From: Dyella flava
GTDB taxonomy: Bacteria > Pseudomonadota > Gammaproteobacteria > Xanthomonadales > Rhodanobacteraceae
Direction of reading: 5' to 3'
Assembly (NCBI RefSeq): GCF_016904955.1
Contig: NZ_JADIKE010000030.1
Location: forward strand, 117,966-181,965
DNA: 64,000 nt
Position 1 is the first letter of the stretch; each line of letters starts with the position of its first letter. A model generated the notes under the pieces. It saw only the letters and a program-made list of their open reading frames with translations, was not told where the DNA came from and made no database searches. A program made the translations under genes and the position numbers. Of the stretch, positions 53,787 to 61,667 are shown one piece after another.

Positions 53787-53919
53787 CCGTCACTCCCGCG
53801 AGGCGCTTCACAACAGCGAAGCTGGTCAAGCGGGAGCCCATTTTGCTCTTGCTCTTAAAGCAACATGGATCCCCGCTTGACCAGCTTCGCTGTTGTGAAG
53901 CGCCTCGCGGGGATGACGG
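53787..53919 (+). repeat. Long REP-like inverted repeat with about 48-bp arms
   Basis: The left arm runs from CCGTCACTCCCGCGAGGCGC at 53787 to 53834 and the right arm runs from 53872 to ...GCGCCTCGCGGGGATGACGG at 53919. They are nearly perfect complements (one or two mismatches). Each arm contains CAACAGCGAAGCTGGTCAA or its complement. The loop carries TTTTGCTCTTGCTCTTAAAG. Other DNA in 53663-54061 shows no gene. Confidence 0.85.
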
Positions 53920-54061
53920 CGAGGAGGTGCGGGAGTAACGGCAAGGAGGTGCGGGAATGGCGTCCGGGAAAACGTGGGGAGACCTCAGTCTCTGTCCGCT
54001 TTCAAGCGCGAAATCCGCCGCCAAGCCTTGCGCCCCAACGGTTGGAAAATGCGCGGAGTCG

Positions 54062-54092
54062 TGTCGATTCCCGAAAACCCCGTTCGTCGTTC
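54062..54092 (+). promoter_or_regulatory. ECF42-type promoter upstream of a DGPF/YCII gene (copy 1)
   Basis: TGTCGA (54062-54067), 17 bp, then CGTCGTTC (54085-54092) match the -35 and -10 elements described for ECF42 sigma factors, which control DGPF/YCII genes in other bacteria. The intervening bases are almost the same as those at 57919-57949. It is 98 bp before the ATG at 54190. Conserved sequence also extends some 15 bp past the -10. Confidence 0.6.
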
Positions 54093-54189
54093 CAATGTGG
54101 GGCCGATAATCGGATGTGCCTGCACGTCCATGCGGTAGTCAGGCCCCAGGAACCATGAAGACAAACGACTGGCGCCATCGGGAGAATCC

Positions 54190-54594
54190 ATGAACGACTT
54201 GACCTCGCTATCGGAGTACCTCGTCATCTCTCGCGGGCAGTGGAGCAAAGACAGAACGCGCGAGGAAATACAGAGGGCGATCGACGACTTCTACCGCTGG
54301 CATGACCGCCTCGTCAGCCAAGGGGTGATGAAGTCGGGACAGCGGCTCGCGCGCGAGGCAAAGATTGTCTCAAGCAGCGGCGTGACCGATGGCCCCTTTG
54401 CCGAAGGCAAAGAGGTGGTGGGTGGCTACTGGTTCTTCCTGGCTGGCAGCCTGGCCGAAGCTGCCGCACTTGCCGCGCAGAATCCTTGCCTGGCCTGCGG
54501 CTTGACCTACGAGGTTCGACCCATTGAAGAGGAACGGGCCAGCGCATTCAAGTTGAGCAGTGAAATGCCTGAGAATTTCGGTGATGGAAAATGA
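54190..54594 (+). CDS. DGPF/YCII-domain protein
   Basis: A 134-residue protein of the YCII-related family (PF03795). It has YLVISRGQWSKD at the N-terminus, the family-defining TDGPFAEGKEVVGGYWFF (DGPF) and a final strand TYEVRPIEE. Members are small dimeric ferredoxin-like proteins, often genetically linked to ECF42 sigma factors. The biochemical role is not known. The sequence is more divergent than the family member at 57993. The ECF42-type promoter lies upstream (54062-54092). No ECF sigma gene is in the window. Confidence 0.85.
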   Translation: MNDLTSLSEYLVISRGQWSKDRTREEIQRAIDDFYRWHDRLVSQGVMKSGQRLAREAKIVSSSGVTDGPFAEGKEVVGGYWFFLAGSLAEAAALAAQNPCLACGLTYEVRPIEEERASAFKLSSEMPENFGDGK

Positions 54595-54823
54595 CGCACA
54601 GGGAAAATCATCACGCGCAGCTGCTGCAGCCTGGGCCGAGTGAGGCCTCTCATGTCAGACATTGGCCGGTTGAAATCGCAAGCCAGCGTGGACACTGAAA
54701 GACAGGCAGTTGGCCGCAAAAAAATACGAGGACGGTGTTCGGATCTACTTGTCCGCGATGAAAATATTCTGCAACCTTTTTTATCTAAGTTTGCCGGATA
54801 CCCGCGGAGTAAATGGAAAGACT

Positions 54824-55228
54824 ATGAAACAGCTATGGATGATCCTCGTCTTGTTTGCACTCGGGCCGGGCGCGGCGAGCGCTGCATCGATTTACACAGT
54901 GCATGTGCAAGGTAGTACGCAGCCATATATTTGCGTGGCTTGTGATCTAAGTACCCCTATTCCGGATCCAAAGACGCGCGAAACGCTTAATGCATGGAAA
55001 GAAGGCAAAGCACCGTTTGCCGACAGCGCAACACATCGCGGAATCGTTCGTTCGCTAAGCTCCGGAGATACGGTTGCCCTTTGCAATGGGTGCGGTTGCG
55101 CAACCTATGTGGTGCAAGAAGAGGGGCTTTGGGCCGAGGGCACATTCCAGGCGAGGCGAACATATCCAGCAAGCGCTTCGTCGGCCACCTCAAAGAACCC
55201 TTCCAATGCTTCAAAAGCCACCGGTTAA
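54824..55228 (+). CDS. Exported cysteine-containing protein of unknown function
   Basis: A 134-residue protein with a signal peptide (MKQLWMILVLFALGPGAASA) and five cysteines in two groups, ICVACD near residue 37 and LCNGCGC near residue 87. The spacing suggests either disulfides or metal binding. The C-terminal part is low-complexity serine and alanine. The ATG at 54824 is best supported by the signal peptide, and upstream starts give a non-natural N-terminus. No neighbour explains it. Family not recognised. Confidence 0.55.
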   Translation: MKQLWMILVLFALGPGAASAASIYTVHVQGSTQPYICVACDLSTPIPDPKTRETLNAWKEGKAPFADSATHRGIVRSLSSGDTVALCNGCGCATYVVQEEGLWAEGTFQARRTYPASASSATSKNPSNASKATG

Positions 55229-55407
55229 AAAGTAAACCCGCCGTAGTCACTCCATCGCGGTTACCCGGAATCAGGTAGAGCTGGTTCTTCGGACCAGTCA
55301 CGCCCGCAACCCAGAGCGGACATGACTTTCCTCCGCCCCCATTTGCATCGCGCGCGGGGAATGGGTATCCACAGGGGCGGCTCGAACCACCAGCATTTTG
55401 CTGATGG

Positions 55408-55515
55408 CTAGTCCACGACCAATCCCTTAATGTGCCCCTGCAGCGCACGCACAACGGCGCCGCCTTGCTGACCGGTTGCGCCGACGACGGCGATGAGTTT
55501 CGGGGTGTTCGACAT
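55408..55515 (-). pseudogene. Truncated NmrA-family NAD(P)-binding gene
   Basis: The 35 codons start MSNTPKLIAVVGATGQQGGA, the classical GATGxxG nucleotide-binding opening of NmrA-like regulators and oxidoreductases, and stop after GHIKGLVVD. A full gene would be about 280-300 codons, so only the first strand-helix unit remains. It is on the same strand as azoR, 39 bp downstream, and was probably the third gene of that operon. The following 55229-55407 shows no further similarity. Confidence 0.6.
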
Positions 55516-55554
55516 GGTTGCTCTCCAGCGAGTATTTTTTCGGGCGGCGCTAGC

Positions 55555-56160
55555 TCACGCGGTAAGTGCGGCGCTCTCATTCTTCGCCGAGGCGATGGCC
55601 ACGCTGCGTGCCTCCGGACTCATCGCCACACCTTCAGCACGAATGAAGGTGATATCCGTGATACCCAGTAGGCTGAAGGCCACCTTCAGATAGGTTTCCT
55701 GATGGTCGTAGAGGGCGGCGGGCGAGCCTTCGCTGTAGATGCCGCCGCGTGACGAGGCGATGACCAGCTTCTTGCCGCCGCACAGTCCGACCGGGCCGTG
55801 TTCGCTGTAGCTGAACGTTTTGCCGGCGACGGAGATGCGGTCGATCCATGCCTTCAGTTGAGAGGGGATGCCGAGGTTGTACATCGGCGCGCCGATCACC
55901 ACGATGTCGGCGGCGAGGAACTCCTCGAGCGCAAGCTGGCCCAGGGCAAGGTCGGACTTCAATGCTTCGTCGACCGAAGCCCCTTGCGCGGCATCGAGGT
56001 GTGCTGCCGTCAGATGGCCGATCGGTGTGGCGGCGAGGTCGAGACGAGTGACCGCGAGGTCGGCATGGCGGCTTCGGAAGCTCGCGACGACATCCGCGGA
56101 TAAATCACGGCTGACGGAACCTTGCCCGAGGATGCTGGAATCTATGTGTAGCAGTTTCAT
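55555..56160 (-). CDS. azoR: FMN-dependent NADH:quinone oxidoreductase / azoreductase
   Basis: A 201-residue flavodoxin-like protein, the normal length of AzoR. It has the phosphate-binding opening [44 protein letters not shown] (FMN isoalloxazine contact) and the late [17 protein letters not shown] with [15 protein letters not shown]. It reduces quinones and azo compounds with NADH and helps against thiol or quinone stress. It lies 21 bp behind yceI. The divergent LysR gene at 56921 probably controls the operon. Confidence 0.9.
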   Translation of the reverse strand: MKLLHIDSSILGQGSVSRDLSADVVASFRSRHADLAVTRLDLAATPIGHLTAAHLDAAQGASVDEALKSDLALGQLALEEFLAADIVVIGAPMYNLGIPSQLKAWIDRISVAGKTFSYSEHGPVGLCGGKKLVIASSRGGIYSEGSPAALYDHQETYLKVAFSLLGITDITFIRAEGVAMSPEARSVAIASAKNESAALTA

Positions 56161-56181
56161 GAGTCTTGTCTCCGAACGGAA

Positions 56182-56778
56182 TTATTGTTTGAGTGCTTCG
56201 GCTGAAATGAGCAGCTTGGTCTTCATGCTGAAGCCGTATGCGCTGCCATAGTCGACGCCGAAATCGCTACGATCGAATTCGCCGGCCGCGTCGACGCCGC
56301 ACACTTCGCGCTTGAGCATCGGATGCGGCATGCACTTGAACGAGTTGATCGTCAGTGTCAGCGGCTTGGTCACACCGTGCATCGTCAGATTGCCGACGAC
56401 AGCGACCGGCTTGTCGCCCTCGAACTTGATCGTGCCCTTGTAGGTCGCCTCGGGAAACTTCGACGCATCGAAGAACTGATTCGATTGCAGCGCCTGATCG
56501 AGCTTCGCGTTGCCGGTGTGGACCGACGCAATGTCCGTGGTCACTTCCACGGTGCCCGTCCTCGCCGCGCGATCGAGGGTCACGGTGCCCTGCGAGGTGT
56601 CGAACTTGCCGCGCCAGACCGACAGGCCGCCGAAGTGGTCGGCTTCGAAGCTCGGGTAGGTATGCGTCGGATCAAGCTGGTACGTCGACACACCGGCGAA
56701 TGCCGAAAACGACAGCGCGGCGGCCAGTGCGCCGGTCGCGATCATCAGATGCTTCTTCAAATCGATCTCCTTGTTCAT
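56182..56778 (-). CDS. yceI: YceI-family periplasmic protein
   Basis: A 198-residue protein with a signal peptide ending near SFSAFAG (about residue 29). It has the YceI lipocalin-like barrel: [29 protein letters not shown], then [14 protein letters not shown] and [18 protein letters not shown]. Such proteins bind isoprenoid quinones or similar amphiphiles. The start at 56778 was chosen over a longer frame that overlaps the divergent LysR gene. It is 21 bp upstream of azoR, and the pair suggests a shared response to quinone-like stress. Confidence 0.88.
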   Translation of the reverse strand: MNKEIDLKKHLMIATGALAAALSFSAFAGVSTYQLDPTHTYPSFEADHFGGLSVWRGKFDTSQGTVTLDRAARTGTVEVTTDIASVHTGNAKLDQALQSNQFFDASKFPEATYKGTIKFEGDKPVAVVGNLTMHGVTKPLTLTINSFKCMPHPMLKREVCGVDAAGEFDRSDFGVDYGSAYGFSMKTKLLISAEALKQ

Positions 56779-56890
56779 GGGATGCCCCCGGAATTTGAAT
56801 TGCCATGCCGGCGGCCAGGAAACGGCCGTCCACTGCGCGGCAATACAAATCTGGGGCTTGCCGGCGTTTCCCACTAGATGGAAAAATAGG

Positions 56891-56906
56891 AATGGTTTAA
56901 TCCATT
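56891..56906. promoter_or_regulatory. LysR-type dyad between yceI and the LysR gene
   Basis: AATGG (56891-56895) and CCATT (56902-56906) are inverted arms around an AT-rich 6-bp spacer. They lie 15-30 bp before the LysR start and 113 bp before yceI. The length fits a LysR recognition-site half. Only a weak case can be made from sequence. Confidence 0.35.
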
Positions 56907-56920
56907 TTTGGAGAAATCGA

Positions 56921-57847
56921 GTGATCGACCTGAATGATTTGGCGATGTTCGTCCAGGTCGTTCGCGCTGGCAGCTTCTCCGAGGCGGCGCGGCGTCTGCG
57001 GATGCCCGCCAATACGCTGAGCCGGCGCATCGACCAACTCGAAGGGCAGCTCGGCACACGCCTGCTGCATCGCTCGACACGCAAACTCGCGCCGAGCGCG
57101 GAAGGTCAGGCGCTGTTCGAGCGCTATGCGCCGGCGCTTGACCAGATCCTTGAGATCGGGCGGCTCCATGCAGATGCGCAGGCACCGTCCGGCTCGGTTC
57201 GCGTGACCGCGATGGCCGGCCTGTTTGAATTCCTCGGCATGGAATGGCTGGCCGAGTTCTACACGCGCTATCCGCACATCAGCATCGACTTCCTGCTCGA
57301 CGATGCGCCGACCGATCTGATCGCCGAGCGTATCGATCTCGCCTTGCGCATGGGCGTCGAGACCAGCAGCAGCTTCAAGGTGCGCCGGCTGGCACCGAGT
57401 TCCATGATCCTCACGGCGAGTCCGGTCTATCTGGAGCGGCGCCCCGCCCCGCGCACACTGCGCGAGCTGGCCGAACACGACTGCTTGACGATCTCCAACC
57501 GCCATGGGCGCAACATGTGGCGCCTGCAAGGCCCTCGCGGTAGTCAGGAGGTGTCGGTCAACAGCCGGTTTGCGGTCAACGACATGCGCGTGCTGATGGA
57601 GGCTTGCCGGGCGGGGCTCGGTATCGCACTGCTGCCGCAGTTGTTGGCCGAGCCACTCATCGCGCAGGGGCAACTCGCGCGCGTGCTCTCCGCCTATCGG
57701 CGCGCAAGCACAGGGCTCGCCATGCAGCTCGTATACACGAGCCGTCCACCGGTGCCACCCGCGGTAGCGGTCTTCGCCGATTTTCTATTCGAGAAACTGA
57801 GCGACGTGATGACAAGCCTTCCACTGGGCCATGCCAACCGACCATAG
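56921..57847 (+). CDS. LysR-family transcriptional regulator
   Basis: A 308-residue regulator starting with GTG at 56921, with GGAG 8 nt upstream. The helix-turn-helix is at about residues 2-60 ([56 protein letters not shown]). The substrate-binding domain contains [23 protein letters not shown] and [24 protein letters not shown]. It is divergent from yceI-azoR (142 bp shared), the usual arrangement for a regulator of that operon. Confidence 0.9.
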   Translation: MIDLNDLAMFVQVVRAGSFSEAARRLRMPANTLSRRIDQLEGQLGTRLLHRSTRKLAPSAEGQALFERYAPALDQILEIGRLHADAQAPSGSVRVTAMAGLFEFLGMEWLAEFYTRYPHISIDFLLDDAPTDLIAERIDLALRMGVETSSSFKVRRLAPSSMILTASPVYLERRPAPRTLRELAEHDCLTISNRHGRNMWRLQGPRGSQEVSVNSRFAVNDMRVLMEACRAGLGIALLPQLLAEPLIAQGQLARVLSAYRRASTGLAMQLVYTSRPPVPPAVAVFADFLFEKLSDVMTSLPLGHANRP

Positions 57848-57918
57848 GTCGAGTCCTTCACCTTGCCCAAGACGGATCGAGGGTAGGCTTCAGCTGCTTT
57901 GCGTAGGCGGCGAGGCCA

Positions 57919-57949
57919 TGTCGATTACCGAAAATCCCGTTCGTCGTTC
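57919..57949 (+). promoter_or_regulatory. ECF42-type promoter upstream of a DGPF/YCII gene (copy 2)
   Basis: TGTCGA (57919-57924), 17 bp, then CGTCGTTC (57942-57949), with the same elements and spacing as at 54062-54092. The 45-bp neighbourhood matches too. The ATG of the DGPF gene is 44 bp downstream of the -10 element. Confidence 0.62.
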
Positions 57950-57992
57950 TAACGCGGGCCAATGAGGCCCGCCTGATTCAAGGAGACAGGCA

Positions 57993-58361
57993 ATGCGTGC
58001 GATCGTGTTGGTGAAGGCGACTGAGGAAAGCGAAAAGGGCACTGTCGCGCCGGAGTGGACGGCCGAGATGATGCAGGCCATGGGCAAGTTCAACGACGAG
58101 CTGAGCAAGGCCGGCGTGCTGGTGATGGCCGAAGGCCTTACGCCCAGTGCGCAGGGCAAGCGTGTCGGGTTCAAGGGTACTGGCCGCGCGGTGATCGACG
58201 GACCCTTTGCCGAGACCCGCGAGCTGGTCGCCGGCTTCTGGATCTGGAACGTCAAGGACATGGATGAGGCCGTCGCCTGGGTGAAGCGCTGCCCCAATCC
58301 CATGCCGGGGCCGAGCGAGATCGAGATTCGGCCGATTTACGAGATGGCTGATTGGCCTTGA
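57993..58361 (+). CDS. DGPF/YCII-domain protein
   Basis: A 122-residue YCII-related protein with the typical opening MRAIVLVKATEESEKG, then LTPSAQGKRVGFKGTGRAVIDGPFAETRELVAGFWIW (DGPF motif) and EIRPIYEM. It is the canonical length for the ECF42-associated DGPF family. An AAGGAGACAGG ribosome site precedes the ATG. It is preceded by an ECF42-type promoter at 57919-57949. The ECF42 sigma gene itself is absent from this window, so control must come from elsewhere. Confidence 0.88.
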   Translation: MRAIVLVKATEESEKGTVAPEWTAEMMQAMGKFNDELSKAGVLVMAEGLTPSAQGKRVGFKGTGRAVIDGPFAETRELVAGFWIWNVKDMDEAVAWVKRCPNPMPGPSEIEIRPIYEMADWP

Positions 58362-58510
58362 GAGGAAAAAGCTTGGAGCACTTTCCCCATGGGCGAAAAG
58401 TATTCTGACTATGAGGCACTCTCATGTGCTCAGTGGGTCGTCCCGGCGCAATAGAGATGCCCGCGCCGAACGCCCGCCTCGTACCGCGTATCGGCAAAGG
58501 CTGCGCCCAT

Positions 58511-58542
58511 ACATACTGCCGCCACGTGTTACGGCAGTATGT
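58511..58542. other. Perfect 11-bp inverted repeat between convergent genes
   Basis: ACATACTGCCG (58511-58521) and CGGCAGTATGT (58532-58542) are exact complements with a 10-nt loop. It lies between the ends of the DGPF gene (58361, +) and the unknown gene at 58564 (-). It may be a terminator for both, but no T-run follows. It could also be a protein-binding palindrome. Confidence 0.55.
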
Positions 58543-58563
58543 TCAAGCCCATCGTGATCGACG

Positions 58564-59007
58564 TCAGGTGTTCTTGATGGATGGGTTAGGGTCCTCCATC
58601 CCCCTTCCGCAACTGAAGGTCAGCGGCACGCCATAAACCTTGTCACCAAAGCGCGCAAACAGCTGGTAATGCCAGATGCCTTCGCTGCTCTTGTCATGGT
58701 GATGGTTTTGCAGGCTGAGCGTTTTGCCCTGGTGGCGAAGCTGCCGGAAGACCTTTGCATCAGGCTGCCGGGCCAGCCAGACGAAGCCTGGATTTTGTGC
58801 ATCATCCAGTGCACAGAACTCGCCGCCGCTGGCGTTGCCGATAAGCGTCCAGCTGATCGTATGGGGCTCGCCGTCGCTGGGAATCTTTTCGAACACGTGG
58901 TGATGCTTTCCGCCGTTGATGATCAGCAGGTTGTCGTCCCATCCGTCACCCGGTTCGCGGTAAAGCTCTACGCTCATCTCGATGTTCTTGGGGTTGCCGT
59001 GCTTCAT
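58564..59007 (-). CDS. Protein of unknown function (about 147 residues)
   Basis: A soluble 147-residue protein, MKHGNPKNIEMSVELYREPG..., without signal peptide. It is rich in His and Trp (GGKHHHVFEKI, NHHHDKSSEGIWHYQLFARFGDKVYGVPLTF), looks beta-rich, and has a CG pair near the end. GGGAG about 7 nt before the ATG supports the start. It follows the TIR gene on the same strand with a 71-bp gap and could be its operon partner. I do not recognise the family. Confidence 0.6.
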   Translation of the reverse strand: MKHGNPKNIEMSVELYREPGDGWDDNLLIINGGKHHHVFEKIPSDGEPHTISWTLIGNASGGEFCALDDAQNPGFVWLARQPDAKVFRQLRHQGKTLSLQNHHHDKSSEGIWHYQLFARFGDKVYGVPLTFSCGRGMEDPNPSIKNT

Positions 59008-59078
59008 GGAGAACTCCCGTGTCTAGCAGTTATGGGTTCCGTAGCTGGTCGTGCGTCCCTGTGTTCGACTGAGCCAAG

Positions 59079-61283
59079 TCAGCTCGAAGAATGATTCGTT
59101 TGGTTTTGCGCCAGCATTTGCTTCTGAAAAGCCGCATTGATCGGATACGTCCAGTGCCCGCGCCGCATCACCGCCAACCACTCCGCGTCGCGATAACCAC
59201 AGTTCCAGAGTTCTTTCATCAAGGGGTGCGCCTTCGCGGTATCGCCAAGCGCCAATAGTGCCTGCGCTTCCATCGCCAGCAAGCGCGGATCGCCTTGGCC
59301 GCTGGGCTGCGCCTGTGCGATTGCCACCACACCCAATCGCCATTGCCTGGCTGCATCGGCATCGGTGCTTGTTGCGGCCAGCAGCAATTGCGCCGCCATG
59401 CTATCCAGCACGATCGACCGCTCATGCGGCTGCCTGGCCAGCAGGGGTTTGAGTGCATCTGCCGCCATCTGCGCCTGCGTGTACGCGTCTTGCACGTGCC
59501 CTGATGCGAGCGATTCTGCTGACTGCTCTGTCAGCACCTCGCCATGCAGTCGTTGCAGCACCGTATCCGTGGGGCTTTGTTTCACCAGCATGGTGACGAT
59601 GGCGAGTGATTGCGCGGTGAGCACTTTTGCCGAAACCAGGTCGCCATTGAGGCGCTTGAGCCGTGCCAGCTGCGAGGCGTAGCGGGCCAGTACCTGCTGG
59701 AAGTCGCCGTTGTCCGGGTTGTTCTTGACCAGGTCCTGCGCCGTGTCCACCACCTGCTGCATGCGTTGCATGCCCGCGTCGTCGGCGCCGGCCAGCGCGA
59801 GCGTGCGGCCGAGAATGGCTTGCACGGTGAGCGCGGCTTCACGCTGGCTAAGGTCGCCGGGATGCTGTGAAGCCAGCGCCGATTCGATCGTGTTATCGGA
59901 TGCGTACTCGGCCAGCGCGTTGACCAGATCACCGCGGAGCAGGGCGAGCTTGCCCAGATTGTTGTGCGCGCCGCCCAACTCGACTTGCCAGTCCGCACGA
60001 TTCGGTTGTGCGGCCACCAGCTTGCCGGACAAATCCAATGCGCTGGTGTAAGGCGCACGTGCTTGATCGAGCTGGCCGCGTGCTTCCAGTACATGGCCGA
60101 TGTCGTTGTCGAGCATTTCAAGCTCGAATTGCAAGTCGAGATTCTGCTGCGCATACGGCTCGGCCTTCAGCAGCACGCCACGCGCTTTTTCGAAAGCATC
60201 CTGCGCCAGATCGAGCTGGCCTTGCAGCCAATGCGTCATGCCGATAAATGTCAGGATGCGCGCCCACTGCAATTGCCGCGCCGCATCGTGCGGTGCTTCG
60301 ATCGCCAGGGATGAAGCAAGCGTGGATGCCGCCTGGTACGAAGCAATCGCCTCGGCCAGATGCCCTTGCTCCTGGCGCACCGATCCGATCTTTTCCAACA
60401 CCTTGGCGCGCTGCGCGAGCACCTGGTCGGTGACGTCGGTGGTTGGCATCGACGTGAAGTACATCATCGCCTTGTCGTCGACATCCTCAATGATGTCCAG
60501 CCGCTCGGCCTGGTGCAGCTTGTCGTTGAGATCCCCCAGCATGAAGTCGACCAGGTCTTCGGCCTGCCGTTGGCGGCGTTCGGCATCGGCGCGCGCCACC
60601 ACGGCAGCGTGGCGTGCATGCATCGCCACGATCGCCAGCGACGCGGTAACGGCGGCGATCGTCAACGCCATCGCCGTAATCACACTCAGCCGCCGATTGC
60701 GCCGCTGCAGCTCGCGCTGCTTCAGACTGTCGAAGCTGAGGTCGAGCATGCCCGCAATCAATTTCAGCTTGGCGTTGCGCGGGCCATCCTTGCCGGCCCT
60801 GGCATCGGCGGCGATCGGTTCCGCCGGTACTTGCGTCAGCCCTCCTTGCGCGTCGAGCTGGAAACGCAGCGCGGGAACAAAACACTCCTGCTCCTGCACC
60901 CCCGCGCCCGGTTCGCCATCCGCGATCAGGCAGAAAATGCGCTCGCTGCGTCCAAGCCGCTTGTACGCGAGCACTTCCTCCTGCACCCACTTCGATGCCG
61001 CCGAAAACGGCGAGCAGATGACGATGAGGTTGGCCGATTGCGCGAGCGCCTCACGCACCTTGGCCCCCAGGTCAGTGGCGCTGGCCAGTTCATCACGGTC
61101 GCGGAAGATGGGGGCCAGTCGGCGCGGTGTGACTCCTGCGGCGGTCTGTTTGCCGACCAGCCGCGCCGGCACGCGATAGGTCTCCAGCGCCTTATGCAGC
61201 CAGGCCGCCCAGGATGCATCCCGGTGGCTATAACTAATGAATGCGCGATACCGGTAGTCCGGCACCGCCGGGGGCTGCCTCAT
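59079..61283 (-). CDS. TIR-domain protein with membrane helix and TPR repeats
   Basis: A 734-residue protein. The TIR domain is at about residues 9-145: YRAFISYSHRDASWAAWLHKAL (strand A), FRDRDELASATDLGAKV (box 2), LIVICSPFSAASKWVQEEV. Glu103, in the W-x-x-x-E position, corresponds to the catalytic glutamate of NAD-cleaving bacterial TIRs. A single membrane helix at about 199-221 is followed by a coiled segment and TPR-like helical repeats (about 280-690). The start at 61283 was chosen because the TIR fold begins ten residues later. It is divergent from a SLOG-like/TM protein at 61668. A defence or stress role is possible. Confidence 0.82.
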   Translation of the reverse strand: MRQPPAVPDYRYRAFISYSHRDASWAAWLHKALETYRVPARLVGKQTAAGVTPRRLAPIFRDRDELASATDLGAKVREALAQSANLIVICSPFSAASKWVQEEVLAYKRLGRSERIFCLIADGEPGAGVQEQECFVPALRFQLDAQGGLTQVPAEPIAADARAGKDGPRNAKLKLIAGMLDLSFDSLKQRELQRRNRRLSVITAMALTIAAVTASLAIVAMHARHAAVVARADAERRQRQAEDLVDFMLGDLNDKLHQAERLDIIEDVDDKAMMYFTSMPTTDVTDQVLAQRAKVLEKIGSVRQEQGHLAEAIASYQAASTLASSLAIEAPHDAARQLQWARILTFIGMTHWLQGQLDLAQDAFEKARGVLLKAEPYAQQNLDLQFELEMLDNDIGHVLEARGQLDQARAPYTSALDLSGKLVAAQPNRADWQVELGGAHNNLGKLALLRGDLVNALAEYASDNTIESALASQHPGDLSQREAALTVQAILGRTLALAGADDAGMQRMQQVVDTAQDLVKNNPDNGDFQQVLARYASQLARLKRLNGDLVSAKVLTAQSLAIVTMLVKQSPTDTVLQRLHGEVLTEQSAESLASGHVQDAYTQAQMAADALKPLLARQPHERSIVLDSMAAQLLLAATSTDADAARQWRLGVVAIAQAQPSGQGDPRLLAMEAQALLALGDTAKAHPLMKELWNCGYRDAEWLAVMRRGHWTYPINAAFQKQMLAQNQTNHSSS

Positions 61284-61373
61284 GACGCCTTGCACTCCAG
61301 GAAAAGGCGCAGCCCTCCTGGCCGGGAATGTCACGGGAGAGCGGGTCCCTAGCCCGGCTCTCGGCACCGCGTG

Positions 61374-61418
61374 AGCCTAGCACTAACTGTGATCCAGTTC
61401 ACATTTTGGTGCTAGGCT
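61374..61418. promoter_or_regulatory. CRP/Clp-type site inside a 10-bp inverted repeat, between the TIR and SLOG genes
   Basis: TGTGATCCAGTTCACA at 61388-61403 has both CRP half-sites (TGTGA and TCACA) intact with the standard 6-bp spacer. It is enclosed by inverted arms AGCCTAGCAC (61374-61383) and GTGCTAGGCT (61409-61418). Clp, the Xanthomonadales CRP homologue, uses the same core. The site is centred about 112 bp before the TIR start and 272 bp before the SLOG-protein start. Confidence 0.65.
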
Positions 61419-61499
61419 GGCCCGGGCCTGATTGGAAGCAACGGCATGGCTGGACTGGGGTTGGCACTCGCTTGATTCCACGGGGCCGCATTACCCTCG

Positions 61500-61529
61500 C
61501 CGTCATTCCCGCTTGCGCGGGAATGACGG
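61500..61529. repeat. Single REP-like hairpin
   Basis: Arms CCGTCATTCCCGC and GCGGGAATGACGG with a 4-nt loop TTGC form one perfect hairpin. It lies in the TIR/SLOG intergenic region. The remaining intergenic bases (61284-61667) show no gene. Confidence 0.85.
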
Positions 61530-61667
61530 CCGAGAAGAATAGGGCTGACAGCAAGGAAGCGCGCGAATGAAGGCGAGGGCGCACGAGAACGACGGCACTC
61601 AACGCTAAGCCGTTTAGGGTGAACATCCTCCAAGGCCTTTTCGATTCCGACTTGCGCAGAGGCAGCC

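Noticed and set aside
58424..58636. A 70-codon plus-strand frame after the DGPF gene
   Set aside because: No ribosome site, it overlaps the 3' end of the gene at 58564 and includes the palindrome. The product has no features of a real protein.
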